Of a stretch of DNA of 46,453 nt, positions 1 through 8,914 are shown in pieces. Made by a program: the position numbers and the translations under genes. The notes beneath the pieces are model-generated. The model ran no database searches. It saw only the letters and a program-made list of their open reading frames with translations, and was not told where the DNA came from. Positions within the stretch are counted from its first letter, which is position 1. Each line of letters starts with the position of its first letter. This DNA comes from Lishizhenia tianjinensis (GTDB lineage: Bacteria; Bacteroidota; Bacteroidia; Flavobacteriales_D; Crocinitomicaceae), in NCBI GenBank assembly GCA_943330745.2, contig CALQIX020000028.1, positions 1-46,453 on the forward strand, given 5' to 3'.

Positions 1-129
1 GAACTAATTTAAGTGGAAATCAATCGTATTACACGGGTCCGAATGGAACGGGCACAGCGATAGCATCTGGCACAGCAATAAGTACAAGTCAAACTATTTA
101 TATTTATGGATCTACACCTGGAGGTTGTT
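1..129 (+). repeat. Copy 1 of perfect 129-bp direct repeat (may extend upstream)
   Basis: Bases 1-129 are identical to 715-843, an offset of 714 bp or exactly 238 codons, so the repeat stays in frame. It encodes a segment around QSYYTGPNGTGTAIASG. The copies diverge right after base 129/843. The left limit cannot be seen because the window begins inside the repeat. Confidence 0.95.
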
Positions 130-3100
130 CGGACCAGGAAACATTTACAGTTACAATAAACGCCTTACCAACGATAACGGGCACATTAACGGTGTGTGTA
201 GGCTCAACGGTACAATTAACAGGATCAGCAACGGCATCGTCAACGACCCCATGGACCTCTTCTACACCAGCCAACGCAACAGTAAGTTCAATAGGTTTAG
301 TAACAGGCGTATCAGTTGGAAGCACAACGATAACGTACACAGATAATAATGGCTGTCAAAAAACAGCAATAGTAACTGTTAATTCTTTACCAACGTTTAC
401 TACCACGCCAACCAATCCAACGTTGTGTAATGGCACGAATGGATCTATATTACTAACAGGTTTACAAAACAGCACTGCTTATACTTATTCATTAAATGGG
501 TCTGCGGCAGTATCAGTAACAACGAATGGAAGTGGACAAGCAACGATATCGACTTTAGGTTCAGGAACGTATACTCTAACAGTAACATTAGTATCAACGG
601 GTTGCATATCCACCACTCAAACGGTATCATTAACCAATCCAGGCGCACCAAACGTAAATGACATAACAGATCAAGTATTGTGTGGCGGATCATATACATT
701 GCCAGTAATAACGGGAACTAATTTAAGTGGAAATCAATCGTATTACACGGGTCCGAATGGAACGGGCACAGCGATAGCATCTGGCACAGCAATAAGTACA
801 AGTCAAACTATTTATATTTATGGATCTACACCTGGAGGTTGTTTAGACGAGGAGACTTTCACCATTACTATTCAAACAATACCAACCTTATCTGCAGCAA
901 GCACTTTATGTGTTGGTAATACATTGCAATTAACTGCGTCAACGGTTGGAACATGGGTGTCTAATACTCCGAGTATTGCATCGGTTATACCAGCAACTGG
1001 TGTATCTACCGGACTATTATCTGGAAGTGTAACTTTTACCTTTACAGATTCCTCGACGGGTTGTACAGCAACGACAAGTAGTGTTTCTGTTAATTCAACA
1101 CCAACAGTTAATGCTGGAGCAGATGTAATTATTTGTTCAACTACAAGTACGATAAATCTTTCAGGATCTTTTGGTGGATCAGCTTCAAGTGTTACTTGGA
1201 CGGGAGGGAATGGTGGAATTTTTAGTTTACCAACAGCAGGGAACACCCAATATTCATTATCACCATCTGACATTGCAATTGGTAACACTTGGTTATTTTT
1301 AACGACGAATGACCCTGCAGGTGATTGTCCTTCCGTTATCGACTCATTATTAGTAACAATCAATCCTTCCGCTATTGTGAATGCAGGAGTTGACCAAGTT
1401 ACTTGCGGAGTTACTCCTGTTTCATTAAGCGGAACTGTTGGAGGTTCCACAACTTCAGTAATTTGGTCTACATTGAATGGAACAGGTACATTTAGCAGCA
1501 TTAACGCATTAAATGCAGTTTATACTCCTTCAAACAATGATATTTCAACTGTTTACATTAATATTGTTTTAACTTCAAACGACCCACTTGGCCCATGCCC
1601 AGCAGTTACTGACACTCTAGTTCTCGCAGTTGATCCTCCAGCTACAGCGAATGCAGGGATAGATTTTGTTTCATGTTCCAATACACCAATTAATTTAAAT
1701 GGCCTTTTTGGAGGTTCTGCATCAACTGGTGTTTGGACAGGAAGTTCGAATCCTGTGGTAAATAATCCAACATCTAGTAATGTAATATACACACCTTCAG
1801 CAACTGAAGTTTCAAATGGATCAGTAACTCTGACATTTACAACAAATGATCCTGCCGGTTCATGTTTAGCCGTTTCAGATCAAGTAACAATTTCATTTTC
1901 TGCACCAGCAATTGTTAATGCTGGAAATGACACCACAATATGTTCCGGTTCAACAATAGTATTGAATGGTACATTTGGAGGGTTGGCAACTTCTGCTACT
2001 TGGTCAAGCGCGGGAACTCCTCCAGGAGTATTTACTGGTTCTTCGCTTTACACACCAAGTCAGGCAGAAATTACGGCTGGAACTGCTGTATTAACTTATA
2101 CCACAAATAACCCTGCTGGTCCTTGTCCCGCGGTAAGTGATCAAAAAATTATTACGATTAATCCAACGCCTACTGTTTCTGGCTTAAATGCGATCACGGT
2201 TTGCTCTGGAACACCACTAAATCAAGTCCTTTCAGGAGTTGTTTCATCGAATTATACTTGGATAGCGGCTGATAACACTCAAACTACGGGAGAATCAACC
2301 ACGTTACAAACAACTTCATCCATTACTGATGTTATAATCAACCAAACAACGATTGATCAAGTATTGGTTTATACAATAACACCAACTGCAGTAGGAACAG
2401 GTTGTGTTGGATTGCCTCAAACGTTAACCGTTACCGTTAAACCTACTCCAACATTAATTGACCCAGCGGATCAAACGTTGTGTGCATATACATCCACACA
2501 AGCGGTTTCATTCGCATCAAATTTAGCGGGAACAACTTTTGCTTGGACCGTTGCACCTGCTAATTTGAATATAGGCTTAACAAATGGCACAGGAAATTCT
2601 ATTCCTTCCTTCATAGCGCAAAACACATTTACAACAACTGTTAATGCGACTATAACCGTTACTCCTACAAGTAATTCTAGTTGTGCCGGTACTCCACAAA
2701 CTTTTGACATCATTATTTTACCGGTATCAACTGTTGTAGACCCATCAGATCAAGTGGTTTGTGCAGGAACATTAACATCAACAATAACTTTTATTGGAAG
2801 TGACCCAGCTACAATTTATAATTGGACATCAAATAACACAACCATTGGAGCAGGACTCTCTTCGCCTGGGTCTGGAAATATTTCTGCATTTGCCGGTGTA
2901 AATAACGGAATAACAGATGTAATAAGCACTTTTACAGTTACTCCATCATTGAATGGTTGTTTAGGAACACCACAAACCTTTACTATCAAGGTGAAGCCAC
3001 TACCAACGATGCAAACTCCTTCTAGTCAAACGGTTTGTGTAGGAAATAGCACTTCGCAAGTTGTGTTTTCTTCATCCATTTTAGGTACAACCTATTCTTG

Positions 3101-6100
3101 GACCAATTCAAATTCAAATATAGGATTAGGAATAGCTTCCATTGGAAACGTAACGTTTATACCATCTTTTGTTTCTCAAAATTCAACCAATGTTATCGAT
3201 ACAGCAAATATTCTTGTTACTCCATCATTTAATGGATGTGCTGGTTCTGCCGTTTCTTTTGAGATTATTGTGAATCCAATATTACAAGTTACTCCAATTA
3301 CAAGTGTTATTTATTGTGCCGGAGACGTATTTCCAGGAGTCTCTTTCACAGGAAATGTGCCAACAGCAAACTATAGTTGGTCAACAGATAATATTTCTGT
3401 CGGATTCCCAGTTAGTGGTCAAACGAATGTTCCTGGTATTAACTCCTTTACTACTCAAAACTCAGGGAATTTAACCCAAGTAGCGAATATTACGGTAACA
3501 CCCTCTTTACCTGGTTGTCAAGGAACACCATTTATTTTTACACTTTCAGTTAAACCATTGCCAACAGTTTTTATTGCGCCTTTGGCTCAAGCACATTGCC
3601 ATGGCTCTTCCACTATCCCGGTAGATTTCACAGGTAATTTAGATCCGGTAGTAACGTATACTTGGTCTCAAGATAATACGAGTATTAGTTCTGTGCTTTT
3701 GGGATCTGGCACAAACGATATAGCCTCTTTTACAGCAACAAATACTGGGTTAGTAAGCGAAACATCAACTTTTATTGTTGTACCAACGTATAATGGTTGT
3801 ACTGGAATTCAAGATACTTTTACAATAACAGTTAACCCAATTCCAACTGTAGCGAATGTATTAGATCAAACTTGGTGTGCTGGTCAACAATCAGATCCGG
3901 TGAATTTTACTGGTTCATTGGGATCAACAGCAACGTATAACTGGACACAAACTAACCAATATGTTGGGAATACAATCGTACCAACAGCTGGAGACATACC
4001 TTCATTTACCACCCAAAATTTATCTACGATTATTCAAACGGATACAATCATTGTAACACCAAACTTTAATGGATGTAATGGAATTTCCGATTCATTTGTT
4101 ATAACTGTTCGACCTACACCAACAGTTTACCCAATTGCCGACCAATCTCTTTGTGTTTATACATATACGAATCCAGTTGTTTTCAACGGTAATATGGGCA
4201 ACGTTGCAACGTATGCTTGGACGAATAATAATACGGTAATAAATTCTAATATTAGCTCTGGAAATGATTCAATACCCTCTTTCCAAGTTCAAAATCCAGG
4301 AAATACAATTGTTGTTGCAACAATAACCGTAACGCCGGAAGCTTATGGATGTTTTGGTATTCCAGAAACGTTTACCATTTCATCAGTTGATCCTATTCCA
4401 ACTGTTATTCCAACGGCAGATATAATTTTGTGTGCAGGATCTCAAACGGGAACGATTGATTTCCAGCCAAATGATCCAACAATAATTTATCATTGGACAA
4501 ATGATAATATTTCAATCGGATTGGTCGGTGCAGGAACTAGTGACATATCGAATTTCCAAGTACAAAATTCAGGCATTGCGAATCAAACCGCTCACGTAAT
4601 TGTAACTCCTGAATATAATGGGTGTTTTGGTTTATCCGACACGTTTAACATCACAGTAAAACCGATACCAAACGTATTTATTACTCCTCTTTATGATTCA
4701 CTTTGTGCAAATCAAAACACAGCTTATGTTGATTTTACTGGAGATATTGCAGGAACGAATTTTAGTTGGACGAATAATAATACATTGATTGGACTTGTTG
4801 GTTCAGGTACAGGAGACATAACATCATTTATTGCCACCAATATTAGTAATAACATTGAAACGGCAACAATTACAGTTACTCCAGATTTTAATGGTTGTTC
4901 TGGCACTCCTCAAACTACAACAATAACGGTAAATCCAATTTCAACAGTTGTTTTACCAACCCAACCGATTTATTATTGTCATGGTGATTCAATTACAGAC
5001 ATTATTTTTAATGGAAATAACCCGGGCACGATTTATCAATGGACGAATAATAATACTGCTATTAACCTCCCTTCTTCTGGAGTTGGTAATATTTTATCTT
5101 TTCAAGTTACCAATTCAGATGTTGTTAATTATGAGGCAATTATAACTGTTCAACCGATCCTAAATGGTTGTCCGGGAATTTTAGATTCTTTTAAAATTAT
5201 TGTGAAACCGATTCCAACAGTTTATACTCCTGCCAATCAATTTTTATGCGCAAATCAAGCATCTGCTTTAGTTGATTTCCAAGGAAATATGACAGATTCA
5301 ACAGTTTTCAATTGGTTTAACACGAATGTTTCTATAGGTTTGTTAAATCCAACATTAACAGGTGGCTCAGGAAACATCCCTTCATTTGTGGCAACCAACG
5401 TTGGACAGTTGACGCAGGTGGCTAACGTGATTGTTGTTCCAACACTGAATGGCTGTATTGGTATAGCGGATACTTTCCAATATACGGTTTATCCAATTTC
5501 AACAGTCAATTTAGTAAATGACACTGTTTGTACCGGTGACTTTGTGAATCAATTGAATTTCGTGGGTTCTAATCCAACAGCTACCTATGAATGGACATGT
5601 TATAATACTATTGGGTTGAATCCATTAACTGGTTTTGATTCTATTCCTGGTTTTACCGCATTTAATAGTGGCACAACCCCTCAAGATGGTTTAATCGTTG
5701 TTACACCGTATGTTGGTGGCTGTCCTGGTGTAAATGACACTTTACACATCGTCGTTAATCCTAGACCAATTATTACGCCATCACCCGATCAAATCGTTTG
5801 CGCGAATGATATTACTGCCCCAATTGTTTTTGGTTCAAATATTTCAGGAACTACTTATGCTTGGCAAAACTCCAATATTTCAATTGGTTTAGCTTCTTCA
5901 GGCACAACGGATATTACATCGTTTACTTCTATTAATACAGACGCAACGGGTCTAATTTCACAAAATGGAACAATCATAGTTACTCCGTATTATAATGGTT
6001 GCTCCGGATTGAATGATACACTTTCTATCACCGTAAATCCATTACCAGTTGTAAATGCAGGGCTTGACACTACTCTTTGTTTTGGTCAGCATTTACTATT

Positions 6101-7484
6101 GACAGGTTCTGGCACAGCAACAACCTATTCTTGGGACAATGGCGCAATCAATGGTGTTCCTTATTACCCGTCCGCAACAACTTTGTTCACCGTTACTGGT
6201 ACCGATAATAATTTATGTCAAAATACCGATCAAATTTTAGTTACCTATTTGCTTGATTTGCCACCGGTTGTAAGTGCGGGTCCTGACACAGCCATTTGTT
6301 TTAGTCAGTCAATTACTTTGAATGGTTCAGGTAATGCATTGGTGTATAATTGGAATAATAATGTATTGGATGGACAGGCCTTTAATCCAGCTCAAACTGA
6401 TACTTATATTGTAATTGGAACAGCAGCAAATGGGTGTATTGCCAGCGATACTATGGAACTTATTGTTCATCCGCTTCCAATTGTTAGTATCAATGTAGTT
6501 GATTCTATTCTATGTGCAGGTGAACAAGCCCTATTATGGGGTTCTGGTGCATTAACCTATGTTTGGGACAACAATGTAATAGATAATGTTCCGTTTACCC
6601 CAAATGCAACAGATACTTATACGATGATTGGATATGACCAATTTGGTTGTACAGATACTGCTTCAATATCCGTTGTTGTTAATCCAATGCCAAATGTGTT
6701 GTTCTCTTCGGACATGAATTTTGGAGGTTGTTTACCTTTCAGTCCTACCTTTACAGATCAAACAGGCGCAAATGGAAATGGTCCAACGAGTGCATCCGTA
6801 GTATGGTATTTTGGAAATGGTGCCTCCTCAAACCAATTAGGTTCTGAAACTAATATTTATGACAGTTATGGCTGTTATGATGTCACGTTGGTTAGTACAA
6901 CAGCGAATGGTTGTACGGATTCGTTAACGTTGCAAGATTTTGTATGTGTAAATGAGTTAGTTGCTTCATTTACTCCAGATCCATTATCGCAACCCATTTC
7001 AAATCCTGTATTTGAGTTTACAAATACTTCTGTTAATGCCACTGAATTTCAATGGTTCTTTGGTGATGGAACTGAAAGTGATTTTGTGAGCACAAACCAC
7101 ACATATGATTCAATTGGTTGCTATCAGGTAATATTGGTTGCTTCTGCCCAAGATGGATGTACTGATACGGCTGTTCAGGTTGTATGTGTGAAGGATGAAG
7201 TTATTATTTATGTGCCAAATACATTCACGCCGGATGGAGATGGGTTAAATGACATTTTCTTACCTATTCTTACTGCTGGCTACAGACCGGGCACATACGA
7301 GTTTGCTATCTACAACAGATGGGGAGAACGGTTCTTCTATACCGAAGATGTCGATCAAGGCTGGGATGGTACATTCAAAGGTAATGAGGTTCAAGTGGGC
7401 ACCTATACGTATACCATTAAGTTCAAAAGTTCGATGGATAATAACGTTTATACCTTTAATGGACACGTTAATTTGATTAGATAA
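1..7484 (+). CDS. Giant repetitive T9SS type B cargo protein (adhesin-like), 5' end outside window
   Basis: The reading frame is open from base 3 to the TAA at 7482-7484, giving about 2490 visible residues with no start, so the 5' end lies outside the window. In order it shows: Big_2-like Ig domains (about 180-380 and 885-1100); an SprB-like unit (about 390-640); four units opening with NAG.D...C (about 1111-2160); about fourteen tandem PKD-like units of roughly 92 residues (2161-6042); three shorter units of about 76 residues; two PKD domains with FGNG and FGDG motifs (about 6700-7200); and a C-terminal gliding-motility-associated sorting domain (VPNTFTPDGDGLND, then NRWGE, WDGT and a final NLIR). 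This type B signal is known to direct export by the T9SS and attachment to, or release at, the cell surface. An adhesin or motility-surface role is inference. Rich in Thr, Ser, Asn and Val; most units carry two Cys. Confidence 0.93.
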   Translation, partial: TNLSGNQSYYTGPNGTGTAIASGTAISTSQTIYIYGSTPGGCSDQETFTVTINALPTITGTLTVCVGSTVQLTGSATASSTTPWTSSTPANATVSSIGLVTGVSVGSTTITYTDNNGCQKTAIVTVNSLPTFTTTPTNPTLCNGTNGSILLTGLQNSTAYTYSLNGSAAVSVTTNGSGQATISTLGSGTYTLTVTLVSTGCISTTQTVSLTNPGAPNVNDITDQVLCGGSYTLPVITGTNLSGNQSYYTGPNGTGTAIASGTAISTSQTIYIYGSTPGGCLDEETFTITIQTIPTLSAASTLCVGNTLQLTASTVGTWVSNTPSIASVIPATGVSTGLLSGSVTFTFTDSSTGCTATTSSVSVNSTPTVNAGADVIICSTTSTINLSGSFGGSASSVTWTGGNGGIFSLPTAGNTQYSLSPSDIAIGNTWLFLTTNDPAGDCPSVIDSLLVTINPSAIVNAGVDQVTCGVTPVSLSGTVGGSTTSVIWSTLNGTGTFSSINALNAVYTPSNNDISTVYINIVLTSNDPLGPCPAVTDTLVLAVDPPATANAGIDFVSCSNTPINLNGLFGGSASTGVWTGSSNPVVNNPTSSNVIYTPSATEVSNGSVTLTFTTNDPAGSCLAVSDQVTISFSAPAIVNAGNDTTICSGSTIVLNGTFGGLATSATWSSAGTPPGVFTGSSLYTPSQAEITAGTAVLTYTTNNPAGPCPAVSDQKIITINPTPTVSGLNAITVCSGTPLNQVLSGVVSSNYTWIAADNTQTTGESTTLQTTSSITDVIINQTTIDQVLVYTITPTAVGTGCVGLPQTLTVTVKPTPTLIDPADQTLCAYTSTQAVSFASNLAGTTFAWTVAPANLNIGLTNGTGNSIPSFIAQNTFTTTVNATITVTPTSNSSCAGTPQTFDIIILPVSTVVDPSDQVVCAGTLTSTITFIGSDPATIYNWTSNNTTIGAGLSSPGSGNISAFAGVNNGITDVISTFTVTPSLNGCLGTPQTFTIKVKPLPTMQTPSSQTVCVGNSTSQVVFSSSILGTTYSWTNSNSNIGLGIASIGNVTFIPSFVSQNSTNVIDTANILVTPSFNGCAGSAVSFEIIVNPILQVTPITSVIYCAGDVFPGVSFTGNVPTANYSWSTDNISVGFPVSGQTNVPGINSFTTQNSGNLTQVANITVTPSLPGCQGTPFIFTLSVKPLPTVFIAPLAQAHCHGSSTIPVDFTGNLDPVVTYTWSQDNTSISSVLLGSGTNDIASFTATNTGLVSETSTFIVVPTYNGCTGIQDTFTITVNPIPTVANVLDQTWCAGQQSDPVNFTGSLGSTATYNWTQTNQYVGNTIVPTAGDIPSFTTQNLSTIIQTDTIIVTPNFNGCNGISDSFVITVRPTPTVYPIADQSLCVYTYTNPVVFNGNMGNVATYAWTNNNTVINSNISSGNDSIPSFQVQNPGNTIVVATITVTPEAYGCFGIPETFTISSVDPIPTVIPTADIILCAGSQTGTIDFQPNDPTIIYHWTNDNISIGLVGAGTSDISNFQVQNSGIANQTAHVIVTPEYNGCFGLSDTFNITVKPIPNVFITPLYDSLCANQNTAYVDFTGDIAGTNFSWTNNNTLIGLVGSGTGDITSFIATNISNNIETATITVTPDFNGCSGTPQTTTITVNPISTVVLPTQPIYYCHGDSITDIIFNGNNPGTIYQWTNNNTAINLPSSGVGNILSFQVTNSDVVNYEAIITVQPILNGCPGILDSFKIIVKPIPTVYTPANQFLCANQASALVDFQGNMTDSTVFNWFNTNVSIGLLNPTLTGGSGNIPSFVATNVGQLTQVANVIVVPTLNGCIGIADTFQYTVYPISTVNLVNDTVCTGDFVNQLNFVGSNPTATYEWTCYNTIGLNPLTGFDSIPGFTAFNSGTTPQDGLIVVTPYVGGCPGVNDTLHIVVNPRPIITPSPDQIVCANDITAPIVFGSNISGTTYAWQNSNISIGLASSGTTDITSFTSINTDATGLISQNGTIIVTPYYNGCSGLNDTLSITVNPLPVVNAGLDTTLCFGQHLLLTGSGTATTYSWDNGAINGVPYYPSATTLFTVTGTDNNLCQNTDQILVTYLLDLPPVVSAGPDTAICFSQSITLNGSGNALVYNWNNNVLDGQAFNPAQTDTYIVIGTAANGCIASDTMELIVHPLPIVSINVVDSILCAGEQALLWGSGALTYVWDNNVIDNVPFTPNATDTYTMIGYDQFGCTDTASISVVVNPMPNVLFSSDMNFGGCLPFSPTFTDQTGANGNGPTSASVVWYFGNGASSNQLGSETNIYDSYGCYDVTLVSTTANGCTDSLTLQDFVCVNELVASFTPDPLSQPISNPVFEFTNTSVNATEFQWFFGDGTESDFVSTNHTYDSIGCYQVILVASAQDGCTDTAVQVVCVKDEVIIYVPNTFTPDGDGLNDIFLPILTAGYRPGTYEFAIYNRWGERFFYTEDVDQGWDGTFKGNEVQVGTYTYTIKFKSSMDNNVYTFNGHVNLIR
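715..843 (+). repeat. Copy 2 of perfect 129-bp direct repeat
   Basis: Identical to bases 1-129. It lies inside the giant cargo gene. Neighbouring protein repeats in the same gene have diverged strongly, so perfect nucleotide identity suggests recent duplication or gene conversion. Confidence 0.95.
2161..6042 (+). repeat. Array of about 14 diverged tandem PKD-like units (about 277 bp each)
   Basis: Each unit follows a common pattern: P-T, then DQ..C.G, an F.G segment, Y.WT..N..IG, a G...IPSF segment, I.VTP..NGC.G and a final TFTI.V.P. Units are roughly 92 residues and diverged at the DNA level. The cysteine in DQ..C and the one in NGC recur in nearly every unit, so an intradomain disulfide is plausible. 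The first unit starts near 2161 and the last ends near 6042, where shorter units take over. Confidence 0.85.
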
Positions 7485-7508
7485 TTTGAATAGTGTCATT
7501 CTTGATTG

Positions 7509-7853
7509 ATGATTAATTTATACCGTGACATTAAATTAGTAGCAGTTGTTATCTCTATATTTTGTTTAAGCAGTTGTATCAAGGGAAGGGAGGTAAGACT
7601 ACATACTTGGAATCAATATCAAATTGAAAACCATCTGATTGTTTACGGTCAATTTACCCATGGTTTTCCAAGACGCTATGATGCCTATAGGCTCTATAAA
7701 ACAAAGAATAACGGAAGAGAAAAGATGCTACTCACAACGGATTTTCAGCACCTTGATACTACTCAATGTACCTTGTTTTTTGAAATAAAGGATCGCAAAA
7801 AAATATACTTTGATGTATGTACTATGAAGCGATTGAAGAAAGGGATAAGATGA
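7509..7853 (+). CDS. Small predicted lipoprotein, unknown function
   Basis: A protein of 114 residues that I do not recognise. The N-terminus has a hydrophobic stretch (VAVVISIFCLSSC) ending in a lipobox-like LSSC, with Cys near residue 21, so a lipid-anchored periplasmic or outer membrane location is likely. The rest is basic and polar with no clear domain. I chose the ATG at 7509; a TTG directly before it is also in frame. It begins 24 bases after the giant cargo gene on the same strand and may be cotranscribed with it; no promoter is visible in the gap. It ends 17 bases before the convergent XRE gene. Confidence 0.6.
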   Translation: MINLYRDIKLVAVVISIFCLSSCIKGREVRLHTWNQYQIENHLIVYGQFTHGFPRRYDAYRLYKTKNNGREKMLLTTDFQHLDTTQCTLFFEIKDRKKIYFDVCTMKRLKKGIR

Positions 7854-7870
7854 AGCGTTATTGAAACGAC

Positions 7871-8101
7871 CTAAGCCTTAATCCGTTGAAAAAATTCTTC
7901 CAGCGACATTTCAAAATAGGTTGCTAACGAATGAAGGGTACTAATGGAAACGTTCACCCTGGCTGATTCAATCCGTGCAATGTGAATTCCGGTATCATTG
8001 TAGACATCCTCCTGGGTTAAATCACGCTCCTCACGTAATTGTTTGATCAACAACACGATTTGTTTGATCAATTCATCATTTTTAAGTTGCCCTTTAGCCA
8101 T
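7871..8101 (-). CDS. XRE-family HTH transcriptional regulator (small)
   Basis: A 76-residue DNA-binding protein that is almost entirely one Cro/C1-type HTH domain (about residues 15-72). It has the typical LREERDLTQEDV first helices and an IARIESARVN recognition region. I chose the ATG at 8101. A GTG at 8119 is in frame, but the six extra codons lie wholly inside one arm of a perfect inverted repeat, so they are probably operator DNA rather than coding. The gene is divergent from the secreted-protein gene at 8181. The inverted-repeat arms touch this gene's start codon and the other gene's -7 element, which suggests it represses itself and its neighbour. The regulatory link is inference. Confidence 0.85.
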   Translation of the reverse strand: MAKGQLKNDELIKQIVLLIKQLREERDLTQEDVYNDTGIHIARIESARVNVSISTLHSLATYFEMSLEEFFQRIKA

Positions 8102-8103
8102 TT

Positions 8104-8163
8104 GATAACAAAATGACACATTCGTAAGGAAAAATGTAATGACGTATTTGTCATTTTGTTATC
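8104..8163. promoter_or_regulatory. Perfect 15-bp inverted repeat (candidate operator) between divergent genes
   Basis: The left arm GATAACAAAATGACA (8104-8118) and right arm TGTCATTTTGTTATC (8149-8163) are exact reverse complements separated by 30 bp, with centres 45 bp apart. The left arm ends 2 bases before the ATG of the XRE regulator. The right arm overlaps the -7 element of the 8181 gene. Two distant arms in this layout fit dimer binding, or two sites for one regulator, better than a terminator. Confidence 0.75.
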
Positions 8164-8167
8164 TTTG
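8160..8167 (+). promoter_or_regulatory. -7 promoter element (TATCTTTG) for the 8181 gene
   Basis: A match to TAnnTTTG, the Bacteroidetes primary sigma -7 consensus, 13 bases before the ATG at 8181. No TTG -33 element is seen at the usual spacing. The element overlaps the right arm of the inverted repeat, so a bound regulator would block it. Confidence 0.6.
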
Positions 8168-8180
8168 TAAAAAAATTGCA

Positions 8181-8840
8181 ATGAAAACTAAATTACTTTT
8201 ATCCTTCGTATTAATAACGAACCTTGTTTTTTCTCAAGTGAACAAAGAGTTTGAGAAGTTGCCATCCGGTATTTATTTTAAAGATGGGGATCAAATTACG
8301 GCATTAAATCCAACTATAGTTAGTTTTTCAAAACGCGGTAATTTTTTACTCCATATGTACGGCCTTAAAAAAAGAAGAGCTATTGGTGAATTAATAGGAA
8401 CGGAAGCGAATTACCTAATTAAAAGTAGAGATCAGTTTTATTTTAAGTTTAAACCCGAAGAAAAGGACTTAAACTCCTCTAATGCCTATGCAACGAATAA
8501 AGTTGGTGAAGAAAACTACATCAATTTTGTACATTCAGGTAATAATTCGAAAGCAATCAGTCCAAATGAATTTAAAATCATAAAATTTAAATTAAAAAAT
8601 GGAAAAAGGACATATTGTGCCGGTACGTGTAATGATATACACGGACGTAGAATTAATTATTCACTAAGGACTAAAGAGGTGGTTGATTTCAAATATAAAA
8701 AAATTGATGAAAACTTATTTGAAATATATTTCCCAAATGGATTAGTGGAAGGAGAGTATAGTTTTGTTTACATTGTAAATTCTCCGGGTCTTTATTCTCA
8801 AAGTAATCAACCAAAAGTCTTTGATTTTTCGGTGAAGTAA
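8181..8840 (+). CDS. Secreted protein of unknown function, divergent from XRE regulator
   Basis: A 219-residue protein with a clear signal peptide (MKTKLLLSFVLITNLVFSQ), so it is exported to the periplasm or beyond. I do not recognise a family. The mature part is rich in Lys, Phe, Tyr and Asn and has a lone cysteine pair in the motif YCAGTC (Cys146 and Cys150). The C-terminal half looks beta-rich (FEIYFPNGLVEGEYSFVYIV). The start at 8181 is chosen for the signal peptide; an upstream in-frame ATG at 8139 would put coding sequence across the promoter and inverted repeat. Divergence from a single-domain XRE gene with shared operator-like DNA suggests regulated expression. No T9SS sorting domain is present. 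Confidence 0.75.
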   Translation: MKTKLLLSFVLITNLVFSQVNKEFEKLPSGIYFKDGDQITALNPTIVSFSKRGNFLLHMYGLKKRRAIGELIGTEANYLIKSRDQFYFKFKPEEKDLNSSNAYATNKVGEENYINFVHSGNNSKAISPNEFKIIKFKLKNGKRTYCAGTCNDIHGRRINYSLRTKEVVDFKYKKIDENLFEIYFPNGLVEGEYSFVYIVNSPGLYSQSNQPKVFDFSVK

Positions 8841-8858
8841 TCCTATTTAAATCCATCG

Positions 8859-8882
8859 CAAAATACAAACCGTTGTATTTTG
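8859..8882. promoter_or_regulatory. 10-bp-arm palindrome: terminator or operator
   Basis: CAAAATACAA (8859-8868) and TTGTATTTTG (8873-8882) are exact reverse complements with a 4-base ACCG loop. It starts 18 bases after the stop of the secreted-protein gene and overlaps the -33 TTG of the next promoter. It could be a hairpin ending the upstream transcript or an operator for the nucleotidyltransferase gene. No U-tract follows it. Confidence 0.5.
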
Positions 8883-8910
8883 ATGCAACTTCAAATTTTC
8901 CATAAATTTG
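8880..8910 (+). promoter_or_regulatory. Promoter (TTG-N20-TAAATTTG) before the MNT gene
   Basis: TTG at 8880-8882 and TAAATTTG at 8903-8910, with a 20-base spacer, match the Bacteroidetes TTG / TAnnTTTG arrangement. The ATG of the downstream gene is at 8915, so the leader would be extremely short or absent. Confidence 0.65.
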
Positions 8911-8914
8911 TTCA

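Noticed and set aside
872..1501. Open 209-residue minus-strand frame opposite the giant cargo gene
   Set aside because: It is a by-product of Thr/Val/Ser/Asn-rich repeats read backwards; there is no signal, domain or promoter, and the plus strand is clearly coding.
2161..6042. CRISPR-like regular spacing
   Set aside because: The repeats are long, diverged and in one coding frame; there are no short identical repeats with unique spacers and no cas genes.
8102..8119. GTG extension of the first XRE regulator
   Set aside because: The six extra codons lie within the inverted-repeat arm, and the ATG at 8101 starts a normal single-domain regulator.
8139..8180. Upstream ATG extension of the secreted protein
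   Set aside because: It would place 14 codons over the promoter and inverted repeat and bury the signal peptide.
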